Assembly: GCA_008123405.1 (NCBI GenBank)
Contig: VSSA01000013.1
Coordinates: 59,228 to 123,227 of the forward strand
Origin: Nocardioides sp. BGMRC 2183
GTDB lineage: Bacteria > Actinomycetota > Actinomycetes > Propionibacteriales > Nocardioidaceae
Length of the DNA stretch: 64,000 nt
Direction of reading: 5' to 3'
In this document: in pieces, positions 33,344-42,179 of the stretch
Layout: each line of letters begins with the position of its first letter
How positions within the stretch are numbered: position 1 is the stretch's first letter
The notes under the pieces: generated by a model
What the model was told of the DNA's origin: nothing
The model's input: only the letters and a program-made list of their open reading frames with translations
The model's database searches: none
Position numbers and translations under genes: made by a program

Positions 33344-34788
33344 GGCTGCCGGTCCCGGCGGCGATCGCTCCCGCGGAGGACCTCGGCCGCGTCCACTTCG
33401 TCGGCATCGGCGGCGCCGGGCTCTCCGGTATCGCCCGAATCATGGCCCGCCGCGGGATCCCGGTCACCGGCAGCGACGACAACGACACCGCCTTCCTGCG
33501 CCCGCTGCGCGAGCTCGGCGTCGAGATCCATCTCGGGTACGACGCCGCCCATGTCGGTGACGCCGACACGCTGGTGGTGACCACGGCCGCCCGTGAGGAC
33601 AACCCCGAGGTGGTCGCTGCACGGGAGGCCGGGCTCCGGCTGCTGCCGCGCTCGGCCGGCCTGGCCTCGGTGATGCACGACCAGCGGGTGCTCGCGGTCG
33701 CCGGCACCCACGGCAAGACGACCACCACCTCGCTGCTCGCGGTGGCGTTGATCCACGCCGGCGCCGACCCCTCCTACGCGGTCGGCGGCGTGCTCAACGC
33801 GACCGGGCGCAACGCCGATCTCGGTGGCGGGGAGGACTTCGTCGCAGAGGCCGACGAGAGCGACGGCGCCTTCCTGGTCTACGACACCTATGCCGCGATC
33901 GTGCTCAACGTCGACGCCGACCACCTCGACGTGTGGGGCACCCCTGAGGCCTACGCCGCGGCCTTCGAGCGGTTCGCCGACGGCATCGACGCCGACGGCT
34001 TCCTGGTCTGTGCGGTCGACGACCCGGGCAGCGCCCGGCTCGCCGCGGCCCAGCGAGCCGCCGGGCGACGGGTGCTGGCCGTCGCGGTGGATGCCCCGGC
34101 CGACCTGCGAGCGGTGGACCTGCGGGTGGTCGATGGTGGCACCACGTTCACCGTGGAGCACTCCGGGGACGGTGAGGTCGAGCGGCTCGGTGAGGTGGCG
34201 CTGCAGATCCCGGGTCGGCACTACGTGGTCGACGCGCTCGCCGCCCTGGCGATGGGGCTCGAGCTCGGATGGCCGTTCGCCGCACTCGCCGAGGGACTCG
34301 GCACCTTCGTCGGGACCGGACGCCGGATGGAGCTGGTCGGCGTCGCCGGCACCGGTGGCGAGGCGGTCCGCGTCTACGACAGCTACGCCCACCACCCCAG
34401 CGAGATCGCCGGCGACCTCGAGGCCGCCCGGTCGCTGGTCGGCGCGGGTGGTCGGGTGATCGCCTGCTTCCAGCCGCACCTGGTCTCCCGGACCCGCCTG
34501 CTCGGGGCCCAGATGGGTCATGAGCTCGGCGCTGCCGACGAGGTCGTGGTGCTCGACGTCTATGTCGCCCGGGAGGACCCGGACCCTGCAGTGACTGGCG
34601 CGATCGTGGCCGATGCGGTGCCGCTGCCCGCTGAGCGGGTGGCATTCGTGGCCGACCGGGCCGGCGTCGTACCGGAGGTCGTGGGGAGGGCGCGGCCCGG
34701 CGACGTGGTGATCACGCTGGGTGCGGGCGACGTGACCGCGCTGGCGCCCGAGGTGCTCGCCGCCCTGGCGGAGCGTGCCGATGGCTGA
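33340..34788 (+). CDS. murC: UDP-N-acetylmuramate-L-alanine ligase
   Basis: This 482-residue Mur ligase attaches the first residue of the stem peptide. It has VHFVGIGGAGLSGIARIMARRGIPVTGSD, ATP loop VAGTHGKTTTTSLLAV, EADESDGAFL and VLNVDADHLD. The C-terminal domain contains YDSYAHHPSEIAGDLEAAR. The start overlaps the murG stop and the last 8 nt overlap ftsQ. Confidence 0.97.
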   Translation: MRLPVPAAIAPAEDLGRVHFVGIGGAGLSGIARIMARRGIPVTGSDDNDTAFLRPLRELGVEIHLGYDAAHVGDADTLVVTTAAREDNPEVVAAREAGLRLLPRSAGLASVMHDQRVLAVAGTHGKTTTTSLLAVALIHAGADPSYAVGGVLNATGRNADLGGGEDFVAEADESDGAFLVYDTYAAIVLNVDADHLDVWGTPEAYAAAFERFADGIDADGFLVCAVDDPGSARLAAAQRAAGRRVLAVAVDAPADLRAVDLRVVDGGTTFTVEHSGDGEVERLGEVALQIPGRHYVVDALAALAMGLELGWPFAALAEGLGTFVGTGRRMELVGVAGTGGEAVRVYDSYAHHPSEIAGDLEAARSLVGAGGRVIACFQPHLVSRTRLLGAQMGHELGAADEVVVLDVYVAREDPDPAVTGAIVADAVPLPAERVAFVADRAGVVPEVVGRARPGDVVITLGAGDVTALAPEVLAALAERADG

Positions 34789-35527
34789 ACGGCCCTCGCG
34801 CAACGACGACGGCCTGCAGCGGGCGCGTCGTCGTTTCGCACGTCGTCAGTGGGCCCGCCGTTGGCTGACCTGGCGCTACGTGCTGGTCGGGGTGCTGCTG
34901 GTCGGCCTGCTCGGGTTCGGCGTCTACGGGGTGTACTTCTCGCCCTGGCTGCGCGCCGAGGAGGTCACCGTCACCGGCGCGGAGATGCTGACCGAGAAGC
35001 AGGTCCTCGCCGTTGCCGATGTCAGCACCGGCGGCGCGCTCGCCTCGGTCGACCTCGAGGGCATCGAACGGCGGGTTGCCGGCAACCTCACCACGGTCGA
35101 GAGCGTGGACGTCGCCCGGGTCTGGCCCCACGAAGTGCAGATCACCATCGAGGAGCGCACCCCCGTGGCGGTCTTCGACGCCGGCACCGGACTCCAGTAC
35201 GTCGATGCCACCGGCACCCGCTTCGGCACCCTCGAGCGACTGCCGGAGGACCTGCCGCTGATCGTCGGCACCGCCGACGTGGACAACCTGGCCCTGAACG
35301 AGGCGGCCGCGGTGGTCGCCGCACTGGCGCCGGAGGTGGCCGGCCTGGTCGATCGGATCCAGGTCGCCACGGTCGACCAGATCGAGCTCCAGCTGCGCGA
35401 CGGACGGGTGGTGCGCTGGGGGAGTGCGGAACGCTCGGAGGACAAGGCCGAGGTGCTGCTCGCGCTGATGGACCGCGACGCCGAGGTGTACGACGTCTCC
35501 GTGCCCGGCCGTCCCACCACTCGCTGA
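34781..35527 (+). CDS. ftsQ: Division protein FtsQ
   Basis: This 248-residue bitopic protein has an arginine-rich cytoplasmic start, a membrane segment (WRYVLVGVLLVGLLGFGVYGVYF) and a POTRA domain (LRAEEVTVTGAEMLTEKQVLAVADVSTGGAL), followed by the FtsQ beta domain (WPHEVQITIEERTPVAVFD). It links FtsL/FtsB to the divisome. The ATG at 34781 overlaps murC by 8 nt; GTG 34775 is an alternative. Confidence 0.93.
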   Translation: MAERPSRNDDGLQRARRRFARRQWARRWLTWRYVLVGVLLVGLLGFGVYGVYFSPWLRAEEVTVTGAEMLTEKQVLAVADVSTGGALASVDLEGIERRVAGNLTTVESVDVARVWPHEVQITIEERTPVAVFDAGTGLQYVDATGTRFGTLERLPEDLPLIVGTADVDNLALNEAAAVVAALAPEVAGLVDRIQVATVDQIELQLRDGRVVRWGSAERSEDKAEVLLALMDRDAEVYDVSVPGRPTTR

Positions 35528-35615
35528 TCGGTTCGCCGAAATCTCCGCCGCCGCCCGGCGGCGTGTCTGCGGTGAATCGCCTTCGCCGCTCCCTACTGTC
35601 ATCAGCACGTCGAGG

Positions 35616-35646
35616 TTGACATAACTATAACCCTCAGGCTGAGGGT
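35616..35646 (+). promoter_or_regulatory. ftsZ upstream promoter region with inverted repeat
   Basis: TTGACA (35616-35621) begins an unusually AT-rich patch (TTGACATAACTATAACC) that runs into a palindrome ACCCTCAG-G-CTGAGGGT (35630-35646). TATAAC at 35626 is a possible -10. The whole lies 53 nt before ftsZ in a 171-nt gap that also has a GC hairpin near 35546-35563 after ftsQ. It probably is a dedicated ftsZ promoter with an operator; the exact start site is not determinable by eye. Confidence 0.55.
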
Positions 35647-35698
35647 CAGAGTTGAGGCCCGACCGCCCGGACCGCACTATTCGAGAGGTGAAGCCGCC

Positions 35699-36952
35699 GT
35701 GGCAGCTGCACAGAACTACCTGGCCATCATCAAGGTGGTGGGGATCGGTGGCGGCGGCGTCAACGCCGTCAACCGGATGATCGAGGTCGGCCTCAAGGGG
35801 GTCGAGTTCATCGCGATCAACACCGATGCACAGGCGCTGCTGATGAGCGACGCCGACGTCAAGCTCGACATCGGACGCGAGTTGACTCGCGGTCTGGGTG
35901 CGGGCGCCAACCCCGACGTCGGCGCCAAGGCCGCCGACGACCACGCCGAGGAGATCGAGGAGGTGCTCAAGGGCGCCGACATGGTCTTCGTGACCGCCGG
36001 GGAAGGCGGCGGCACCGGCACCGGCGGCGCGCCCGTCGTCGCCCGGATCGCCCGCTCGCTCGGCGCGCTGACCATCGGCGTGGTCACCCGTCCGTTCCAG
36101 TTCGAGGGCGCGCGGCGCAAGAAGTCCGCGGACGAGGGCATCGAGCGGCTCCGCGAGGAGGTCGACACCCTCATCGTCATCCCGAACGACCGGCTGCTGC
36201 AGATCTCGGACCGCAACGTCTCGGTGATGGACGCCTTCCGTCAGGCCGACCAGGTGCTGCTGCAGGGCGTCTCGGGCATCACCGACCTGATCACCACCCC
36301 CGGACTGATCAACGTCGACTTCGCCGACGTCAAGGCCGTGATGAGCAACGCCGGGTCGGCGCTGATGGGGATCGGCTCGGCGCGCGGCGAGGACCGGGCG
36401 GTCGCGGCCGCCGAGATGGCAGTGAGCAGTCCGCTGCTGGAGGCCTCCATCGACGGCGCGCACGGGGTGCTGCTCTCCATCGCAGGCGGCTCCGACCTCG
36501 GCATCTTCGAGATCAACGAGGCAGCGGCGATGGTGGCCGACGCGGTGCACGAGGAGGCCAACATCATCTTCGGCACGATCATCGACGACGCCCTCGGCGA
36601 CGAGGTGCGGATCACCGTGATCGCGGCCGGGTTCGACGGCGGCGTGCCGAAGCGGCGCGAGGAGAGCTCACTGCGGCGCGATGCGGGGCGCAGGGATGCC
36701 TCGCCGGACGACACGCGCAGCGCCGCAGGCGCGGTGGCGACCCGACGTGAGGAGGCGCCGCGCCGCTCGGAGCAGCCGGCTCCCACCGGTGGCGGCACTC
36801 AGCGCACCGAGCGGACCGAGGAGCGTCCGGCGGATCGGGCGGACCGGGCCCCCGAGCGGCAGGCAGAGCGGCCCACGGTGGCCACCCGTCCGACCCCGAC
36901 TCCGATGCAGTTCGACGACGACGATCTCGACGTCCCGGACTTCCTGAAGTAG
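35699..36952 (+). CDS. ftsZ: Cell division GTPase FtsZ
   Basis: This 417-residue tubulin homologue forms the Z ring. The nucleotide site has [16 protein letters not shown] and the tubulin signature GGGTGTG at residues 103-109; the T7 loop contains [12 protein letters not shown]. After the GTPase core comes an unstructured arginine/proline-rich linker of about 85 residues and the C-terminal peptide LDVPDFLK, which binds SepF and FtsW-type partners. GTG follows GAGAGGTGAAG. SepF and Wag31 are encoded downstream. Confidence 0.97.
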   Translation: MAAAQNYLAIIKVVGIGGGGVNAVNRMIEVGLKGVEFIAINTDAQALLMSDADVKLDIGRELTRGLGAGANPDVGAKAADDHAEEIEEVLKGADMVFVTAGEGGGTGTGGAPVVARIARSLGALTIGVVTRPFQFEGARRKKSADEGIERLREEVDTLIVIPNDRLLQISDRNVSVMDAFRQADQVLLQGVSGITDLITTPGLINVDFADVKAVMSNAGSALMGIGSARGEDRAVAAAEMAVSSPLLEASIDGAHGVLLSIAGGSDLGIFEINEAAAMVADAVHEEANIIFGTIIDDALGDEVRITVIAAGFDGGVPKRREESSLRRDAGRRDASPDDTRSAAGAVATRREEAPRRSEQPAPTGGGTQRTERTEERPADRADRAPERQAERPTVATRPTPTPMQFDDDDLDVPDFLK

Positions 36953-36973
36953 CCCGAAGGGCCATCTCGCCAC

Positions 36974-37675
36974 GTGTTCTTCTTCCGTGACCACCTCGAT
37001 CTCGACCTGGGAGCCTCCCGGGTCGAGATCGCGTTCACCGACGCCTCCGTCGACCTGCAGGGAGGCGACGACAAGCCCGGCTTCGCCGCGGACCTGGGCC
37101 GGGTGGTCGACGAGGCGGGGGTGCCGTTCGCCCGGCTCAGCCAGGTGCACGGGGCCGACGTGGTCGAGGTGGTCGAGACGCCGCCCCGCGGTCCTGCCGA
37201 GGTGCCCTCGGCAGACGGGCTGGTCACTGTGCGTCCCGGGATCGGTCTGATGGTCCGCGCCGCCGACTGTGTTCCGGTGCTGCTCGCCGATTCGGCGACC
37301 GGGCTCATCGGCGCGGCACACGCCGGGCGGGCCGGGACGGCGCTGGGCGTCGTACCGCGGACGGTGGAGCGGCTGCGTGCCCTCGGTGCACGGGACCTGC
37401 ACGCCTGGATCGGTCCGCACGTGTGCGGTCGTTGCTATGAGGTGCCCGCGGCCATGCGCGAGGAGGTCGCCGCACTGGTGCCGCAGACCTTCAGCGAGAC
37501 CCGCGCCGGGACACCCGCGCTCGACCTCGGCGCGGGAGTCCACGCCCAGCTCACCCAGGACGGCGTCACCGTGGCGACGGTGCCCGCCTGCACGCTGGAG
37601 GAGACGTCCCTCCACTCCTATCGACGCGACGGCGCTGCGGCCGGTCGGATGGCAGGGCTGGTGTGGCGACGATGA
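36974..37675 (+). CDS. pgeF: YfiH/PgeF-family (LACC1-like) enzyme
   Basis: This 233-residue protein is of the YfiH/DUF152 family, once called polyphenol oxidase. Members include peptidoglycan editing factor PgeF, which removes misincorporated L-Ser stem intermediates, and purine nucleoside phosphorylase-like LACC1. Metal/catalytic motifs are LSQVHGADV, VRAADCVPVLLAD and GAAHAGRAGTALGVV. Its constant position after ftsZ in actinobacteria fits a wall quality-control role. The GTG start is assigned by family length; the stop overlaps yggS by 4 nt. Confidence 0.88.
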   Translation: MFFFRDHLDLDLGASRVEIAFTDASVDLQGGDDKPGFAADLGRVVDEAGVPFARLSQVHGADVVEVVETPPRGPAEVPSADGLVTVRPGIGLMVRAADCVPVLLADSATGLIGAAHAGRAGTALGVVPRTVERLRALGARDLHAWIGPHVCGRCYEVPAAMREEVAALVPQTFSETRAGTPALDLGAGVHAQLTQDGVTVATVPACTLEETSLHSYRRDGAAAGRMAGLVWRR

Positions 37676-38388
37676 CCGACCTGGACACCCGGCGGGCCGA
37701 GCTCGCCGACAACCTGACCGCGGTGCGATCCCGGATCGATGCGGCCACTCGGGCTGCCGGGCGCTCGGACACCGTCGCGCTGACCGTGGTCACCAAGTTC
37801 TTCCCGGCCGCCGACGTCGCCGCCCTGGCCGCGCTCGGAGTGGCCGACGTCGGTGAGAACCGGCACCAGGAGGCGGAGAGCAAGCACGCCGAGTGCCTGG
37901 CTGCCGGCGTCACCGGGTTGCGGTGGCACTTCATCGGCGGGCTCCAGAGCAACAAGGCGAGCGCCGTGGCGCACTGGGCCGACGTGGTCGAGTCGGTCGA
38001 CCGGCCCAAGCTCGTCAGCGCGCTGGACCGCGGGGCGGCGGAGCGCGAGGCGCCGCTCGACGTACTGCTCCAGGTCAGCCTCGACCCGCCCGGACGTGAG
38101 CAACGTGCCGGCGTGGATGCGGACGACCTGGCAGCACTCGCCGAGCGGGTCGCCGCCGCCGACCACCTACGGCTGCGCGGGCTGATGGCCGTCGCGCCGT
38201 TGGGGGAGGAGCCGGAGCCGGCGTTCGAGCGTCTGGCCCGGATCCGCGCCCGATTCGTCGCCGACCACCCCGCCGCCGACGTGCTTTCTGCGGGGATGAG
38301 CGGCGACCTCGAGGCGGCCATCACCCACGGCGCGACACACGTGCGCGTCGGCACAGCGGTCCTCGGTTCGAGGCCGGGAGTCCAGTAA
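37672..38388 (+). CDS. YggS-family PLP homeostasis protein
   Basis: This 238-residue PLP-binding TIM-barrel protein is of the YggS/PROSC family. It shows [13 protein letters not shown] with the PLP lysine, [33 protein letters not shown] and [27 protein letters not shown]. It is thought to buffer pyridoxal phosphate and has no known catalytic activity. The usual place in actinobacteria is between pgeF and sepF, as here. Confidence 0.94.
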   Translation: MTDLDTRRAELADNLTAVRSRIDAATRAAGRSDTVALTVVTKFFPAADVAALAALGVADVGENRHQEAESKHAECLAAGVTGLRWHFIGGLQSNKASAVAHWADVVESVDRPKLVSALDRGAAEREAPLDVLLQVSLDPPGREQRAGVDADDLAALAERVAAADHLRLRGLMAVAPLGEEPEPAFERLARIRARFVADHPAADVLSAGMSGDLEAAITHGATHVRVGTAVLGSRPGVQ

Positions 38389-38440
38389 TGTCCAGATCAC
38401 GAGCAACGGCCCATGCGGCCCAGATGCGGAGGCAAGTCCC

Positions 38441-38929
38441 ATGAGCGGTGCGATGCGCAGGATCGGTGAATACCTCGGCCTGCTCGAGGACACCAGCTAC
38501 GACGAGTACGACGAGACCGCGGCAGAGGAGCAGGCGCGTCAGCGTCAGGCTCGGCCGGTCCGTGACGCCTCCGTCGCCGACATCAACGAGCGACGGCGCA
38601 ACGTCGCGGCCGCGCCCACACCGGCTCCCACCGCCTCGGTGGTCGCCGAGCTCTCTCGGATCACCACCCTCCACCCGCGCACCTACAACGAAGCGCGGAC
38701 CGTGGGGGAGCAGTACCGTGACGGCACCCCGGTCATCATGAACCTCTCCGAGATGGACGATGCCGACGCCAAGCGACTCGTCGACTTCGCCGCGGGCCTG
38801 ATCTTCGCCACCCGTGGCAGCATCGAACGCGTCACCAACAAGGTGTTCCTGCTCTCGCCCCCCAACGTGACCGTCGCCGCGGAGGACAAGCAGCGGATCG
38901 CCGACGGCGGCTTCTTCAACCAGAGCTGA
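38441..38929 (+). CDS. sepF: Z-ring anchor SepF
   Basis: This 162-residue protein has an N-terminal amphipathic membrane-targeting helix ([16 protein letters not shown]), an acidic/proline linker and the C-terminal SepF domain ([41 protein letters not shown], then [10 protein letters not shown]). It anchors FtsZ to the membrane in actinobacteria that lack FtsA. The ATG follows CGGAGG. TAATGT at 38386-38391 is a possible own promoter. Confidence 0.96.
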   Translation: MSGAMRRIGEYLGLLEDTSYDEYDETAAEEQARQRQARPVRDASVADINERRRNVAAAPTPAPTASVVAELSRITTLHPRTYNEARTVGEQYRDGTPVIMNLSEMDDADAKRLVDFAAGLIFATRGSIERVTNKVFLLSPPNVTVAAEDKQRIADGGFFNQS

Positions 38930-39170
38930 GTTGGATGGCGCGAGCGTGTCGCCGCTGATCGACGCCTCCGGCCCGGTTGGCGTCGCTGCTCGCTCCGGTC
39001 GCTCGTTCCTCGCTCCCTGCGCTCACCTCGCCGCCAACCGACCGCACGGCGTCGGCGGCGCCACGCTGCCGCGCACGCAGTTGACGTCCGCTCGGGTCGC
39101 GGTCTCCTGGCGGCTCGCGGCGTCTGCGCGCGAGGAAGCTTCTCGGATCGCTCCGCTGATCCGGCCGTGC
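38930..39170. other. Gap after sepF without a supported gene
   Basis: This stretch contains only an 88-codon open frame of poor composition and low-complexity runs such as GCTCGCTCCGGTCGCTCG. An 8-nt inverted pair, GGTTGGCG and CGCCAACC, sits about 50 nt apart. Nothing here looks like a real gene or RNA. It ends at the 22-nt repeats. Confidence 0.5.
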
Positions 39171-39236
39171 GTTGAGTTGGTGCTTGGGGCCCGTTGAGTT
39201 GGTGCTTGGGGCCCGTTGAGTTGGCCCTTCGGTCCC
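39171..39236. repeat. Three tandem 22-nt repeats (family B/C)
   Basis: Units at 39171-39192 and 39193-39214 are identical (GTTGAGT then 9 nt then GGGCCC); the third, 39215-39236, has diverged in its second half. The same unit length and conserved ends occur at 3918-3983 on the other strand. The array ends 30 nt before the yggT -10 box. Confidence 0.78.
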
Positions 39237-39243
39237 CAGTGGG

Positions 39244-39271
39244 TTGGTCGGCTGGGGTGCCCCGATAGGTT
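39244..39271 (+). promoter_or_regulatory. yggT promoter (TTGGTC-N16-TAGGTT)
   Basis: TTGGTC (39244-39249), 16 nt, TAGGTT (39266-39271) precedes the GTG of yggT at 39278 by 6 nt, giving a predicted leaderless transcript. Confidence 0.6.
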
Positions 39272-39277
39272 GTGGCC

Positions 39278-39571
39278 GTGACAACCGTCGGCTGGGTGAT
39301 CGAAGGCATCCTCTTCGTCTTCATCGGCTTCCTGTGGGTTCGCTTCATCGCGGACTGGGTCCAGGTCTTTGCCCGCTCGTGGGAGCCGTCGGGGGTCGTG
39401 CTGGTCTTCCTCGAGGTCGCGTACACGATCACCGACCCGCCGATCAGGCTGCTGCGGCGGATCATCAAGCCGATCCGGATCGGCAACTTCGCCCTCGACC
39501 TGAGCTTCATCCTGGTGATGATCGCGGCGTACGTATTGCTGGCGGTCAACCGCTCCACGTTGCTGGTGTGA
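39278..39571 (+). CDS. YggT-family membrane protein
   Basis: This 97-residue protein has two long hydrophobic regions around the YggT core (VFLEVAYTITDPPIRLLRRIIKPIRIGNFALDLSFILVMIAAYVLL). YggT genes sit between sepF and divIVA in many Gram-positives, and the family is suspected to support membrane or septum function. The GTG at 39278 was chosen over GTG 39272 because of the -10 box position. Confidence 0.9.
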   Translation: MTTVGWVIEGILFVFIGFLWVRFIADWVQVFARSWEPSGVVLVFLEVAYTITDPPIRLLRRIIKPIRIGNFALDLSFILVMIAAYVLLAVNRSTLLV

Positions 39572-39710
39572 CGTCTGGGAAAGCCCCGATCCGACCTGAC
39601 CGGGCTCCCGCGGATCGACTTGTGACGGTCGGCGACTCACGGTGCGTGTGTGGCAGGCGCTAAGGTTCGCAGAGACAGTTTGTCCAGGCTCCGAAAAGTA
39701 AGGTGAGGTC

Positions 39711-40487
39711 ATGCCGCTGACGCCCGAGGACGTGAGCAACAAGCGCTTTACCCCGGTTCGGCTCCGTGAGGGCTACGACATGGGTGAGGTCGACCAGTTC
39801 TTGGACGAGGTCGAGGCTGAGCTGGCCCGCCTCACCCAGGAGAACGACGACCTCCGCGCGAAGCTTGCTGCGGCCCAGTCCGGTTCGCCGGCTCCGTACG
39901 AGGCGCCCACCTTGGCGCCGGTGCCAGAGCCCGAGCCGGAGCCCGCACCCGTTCCGACCCCTGCTCCTGCCCCCGCACCCGTCCCGGTGGCGCAGGCTCC
40001 CGCACCCGCCGTGTCCGGCGGTGTCGAGACGATCCGCGTCGAGACGGTCCCCGAGGCCTCCAACGCGGCCGCGCGACTCCTCGAGATCGCGACCCGCAAC
40101 GCCGACGAGCTCGTCGAGGATGCGAAGAACGAGGCCGACAAGATCGTCGGCGAGGCCCGCACGAAGGCCGAGCGCCTGGAGTCGGAGTCGAAGGGTCGCG
40201 CGGACCGGATCGAGTCCGACGCGCGTACGCGTGCCGAGATGCTCGACAGCGAGACCGCCGAGCGGCGCAGCCAGCTCTTCGGTGAGTTGGAGAAGGAGCG
40301 CGACAAGCTCGGGGTCGAGGTCGAGAACCTCCGCTCGTTCGAGCGCGAGTACCGCTCCCGCCTCAAGAGCTACTTCAACCAGCAGCTCGAGGCGCTGAAG
40401 ACGCCAGGCGACACCATGGCACCGGTGGACGAGTCACCGGCGCCCAAGCGTCTCCGTTCGATCCTCGGCGAGGACGACCGCCGCTGA
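39711..40487 (+). CDS. wag31: Polar growth scaffold DivIVA/Wag31
   Basis: This 258-residue coiled-coil protein has the membrane-binding N-terminal domain MPLTPEDVSNKRFTPVRLREGYDMGEVDQFLDEVEAEL. A proline/alanine/glutamate linker (about residues 66-105) and a long heptad-rich C-terminal coil (ASNAAARLLEIATRNADELVEDAKNEADKIVGEARTKAERLESESKG) follow. It marks poles and septa and recruits wall synthesis in actinobacteria. The ATG follows AAGGTGAGG. A strong hairpin ends the transcription unit at 40515-40549. Confidence 0.96.
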   Translation: MPLTPEDVSNKRFTPVRLREGYDMGEVDQFLDEVEAELARLTQENDDLRAKLAAAQSGSPAPYEAPTLAPVPEPEPEPAPVPTPAPAPAPVPVAQAPAPAVSGGVETIRVETVPEASNAAARLLEIATRNADELVEDAKNEADKIVGEARTKAERLESESKGRADRIESDARTRAEMLDSETAERRSQLFGELEKERDKLGVEVENLRSFEREYRSRLKSYFNQQLEALKTPGDTMAPVDESPAPKRLRSILGEDDRR

Positions 40488-40514
40488 GCTGATTAGCGCG
40501 CACTCAGATCGGTC

Positions 40515-40549
40515 CACACCGGCCAGCCCGTCTCGGGCCGGCCGGTGTG
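40515..40549 (+). terminator. Terminator hairpin after wag31
   Basis: CACACCGGCC (40515-40524) pairs perfectly with GGCCGGTGTG (40540-40549) across a 15-nt loop, 28 nt after the wag31 stop. The following CCGTCTTGGT is only mildly T-rich. Confidence 0.75.
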
Positions 40550-40632
40550 CCGTCTTGGTGGCGCAAAACACAGCGGCTACCCTCCGCACCAGCCGCCGTG
40601 TTCGCAGGCGGGAGTGCCCGAGGAGACAAACG

Positions 40633-41577
40633 ATGGCTCGCACACCCAAGAAGTCGTTGGCCGGGCAGGCCGCGTCTAAAGCACGACGGATCATGCGCCG
40701 CCCCAAGGGCGAGGCAGAGTCGGTGAAGAAGGCCGCGCCAGCGAAGAAGGCCGCGCCAGCCAAGAAGGCCGCGCCAGCGAAGAAGGCCGCGCCAGCCAAG
40801 AAGGCCGCGCCAGCCAAGAAGGCCGCGCCAGCCAAGAAGGCCGCGCCAGCGAAGAAGGCCGCGCCAGCCAAGAAGGCCGCGCCAGCCAAGAAGGCCGCGC
40901 CAGCGAAGAAGGCCGCACCGGCCAAGAAGGCCGCACCGGCCAAGAAGGCCGCACCGGCCAAGAAGGCCGCACCGGCCAAGAAGGCCGCACCGGCCAAGAA
41001 GGCCGCGCCAGCGAAGAAGGCCGCGCCAGCGAAGAAGGCCGCGCCAGCGAAGAAGGCCGCGCCAGCGAAGAAGGCCGCGCCAGCGAAGAAGGCCGCGCCA
41101 GCGAAGAAGGCCGCGCCAGCGAAGAAGGCCGCACCGGCCAAGAAGGCCGCACCGGCCAAGAAGGCGGCGAGGAAGGCTTCCCCGTCCGAGCTGGTCGTCC
41201 TCGCGGGTGAGGATGCCTGGTCGAAGGAGGAGCTCGCCGAGGTGCTGGCCGAGCTCAACGAGCAGCGTCAGCACAGCCTGGAGCTCGTCGCGGCGCAGGA
41301 GGAGGACCTGAGCGGCCTGCTGCGCGATGCCGGGGACGGCGCCGGGCAGGACCAGGCCGACGTCGGGGCGACCAGCTTCGAGCGCGACCACGAGCTGACC
41401 GTGCTCAACCACGAGCGCGAGAAGCTGGCGCAGATCGACCGGGCGCTGGCCCGGATCGACGACGGCACCTACGGTGTGTGCGAGTCGTGCGGTGAGCCGA
41501 TCGGGAAGATGCGGTTGATGGCCTTCCCCCGTGCCACACTGTGCATGACATGCAAGCAGCGCGAGGAACGTCGATAG
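40633..41577 (+). CDS. DksA/TraR zinc-finger protein with Lys-Ala-Pro repeat arm
   Basis: This 314-residue protein begins with a basic N-terminus ([23 protein letters not shown]). Then come 24 perfect tandem copies of KKAAPA (residues 32-175) and a 25th partial copy. A DksA/TraR-like C-terminal domain follows: a helical hairpin ([39 protein letters not shown]) and a four-cysteine zinc finger (CESCG...CMTC). The arm resembles histone-H1-like or HU C-terminal DNA-binding tails. I infer a nucleoid- or RNA polymerase-associated protein. The ATG follows GAGGAG, and a TACCCT box lies 54 nt upstream. It overlaps the start of lspA. Confidence 0.9.
   Translation: MARTPKKSLAGQAASKARRIMRRPKGEAESVKKAAPAKKAAPAKKAAPAKKAAPAKKAAPAKKAAPAKKAAPAKKAAPAKKAAPAKKAAPAKKAAPAKKAAPAKKAAPAKKAAPAKKAAPAKKAAPAKKAAPAKKAAPAKKAAPAKKAAPAKKAAPAKKAAPAKKAAPAKKAAPAKKAARKASPSELVVLAGEDAWSKEELAEVLAELNEQRQHSLELVAAQEEDLSGLLRDAGDGAGQDQADVGATSFERDHELTVLNHEREKLAQIDRALARIDDGTYGVCESCGEPIGKMRLMAFPRATLCMTCKQREERR
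40726..41157 (+). repeat. 24 x 18-bp coding minisatellite (KKAAPA)
   Basis: Exactly 432 nt = 24 units of 18 bp. The units fall into a few synonymous classes (third and last codons GCG-CCA-GCG, GCG-CCA-GCC, GCA-CCG-GCC) arranged in blocks, showing duplication by slippage or unequal exchange under protein-level constraint. Copy number is likely variable between strains. Confidence 0.95.
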
Positions 41578-42179
41578 GCGACCCAGACGGCGTTCCCGGC
41601 GCCGACGACACGTCCCAGCCCCGCCCCGGACGGTGGCGTTCGTGGTGGGTCTTCGCCGTCGTTGCACTCGGGCTCTTCGGGCTCGACCAGTACACGAAAC
41701 ACCTGGCTGTCGAGCACCTCACCGACCAGCCGGACAAGCAGCTGATCGGCGAGGTGTTGCAGCTGCGCCTGGCCTACAACCCGGGTGCCGCGTTCAGTCT
41801 CGGCACCGAGTTCACTGTCGTGATCAGCTGCCTGGCGATCATCGCCACCGTGGTGGTGCTGTTCCTCAGCTTCCGGGTGCGACACCGCGGTTGGGCGGTC
41901 GCGCTCGGCTTCCTCCTCGCCGGCATCGACGGCAACCTCTTCGACCGTCTCTTCCGGGAGCCGCAGGCCTTCCACGGTCACGTGGTCGACTTCCTGATGC
42001 TGCCGAACTGGCCGATCTTCAACGTCGCCGACATCTGCATCAACATCGGCGCGGCACTGATCCTCCTCCTCGTCTTCCGCGGGATCGGCCTCGACGGCAC
42101 CCGTGTCGTCGAGTCGAAGCCGGACGGCCCGGAGCCCGTCGAGCAGGAGCCGGCCGAGAAGGCAGGCGAGGAGTCGTGA
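41541..42179 (+). CDS. lspA: Lipoprotein signal peptidase
   Basis: This 212-residue integral membrane aspartic protease removes signal peptides from diacylglyceryl-modified prolipoproteins. It has four membrane segments: [13 protein letters not shown] (first), [32 protein letters not shown] and [15 protein letters not shown]. Catalytic aspartates are in [11 protein letters not shown] and [19 protein letters not shown] is the conserved loop. The start is uncertain: ATG 41541 or ATG 41550, both inside the end of the DksA-like gene; neither has an SD, so translation is probably coupled. The acidic C-terminal tail is longer than usual. Confidence 0.93.
   Translation: MHDMQAARGTSIGDPDGVPGADDTSQPRPGRWRSWWVFAVVALGLFGLDQYTKHLAVEHLTDQPDKQLIGEVLQLRLAYNPGAAFSLGTEFTVVISCLAIIATVVVLFLSFRVRHRGWAVALGFLLAGIDGNLFDRLFREPQAFHGHVVDFLMLPNWPIFNVADICINIGAALILLLVFRGIGLDGTRVVESKPDGPEPVEQEPAEKAGEES

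Noticed and set aside
38931-39197. 88-codon ORF after sepF
   Set aside because: No SD, no recognisable domain, composition of low-complexity DNA, and it runs into the 22-nt repeats.
40726-41157. Repeat array considered as CRISPR
   Set aside because: Units are contiguous 18-bp coding repeats without spacers.
40434-41258. Minus-strand open frame with FFAGAA-type repeats
   Set aside because: It is the complement of the KKAAPA minisatellite; the plus-strand gene has an SD, a zinc finger and a coherent fold.
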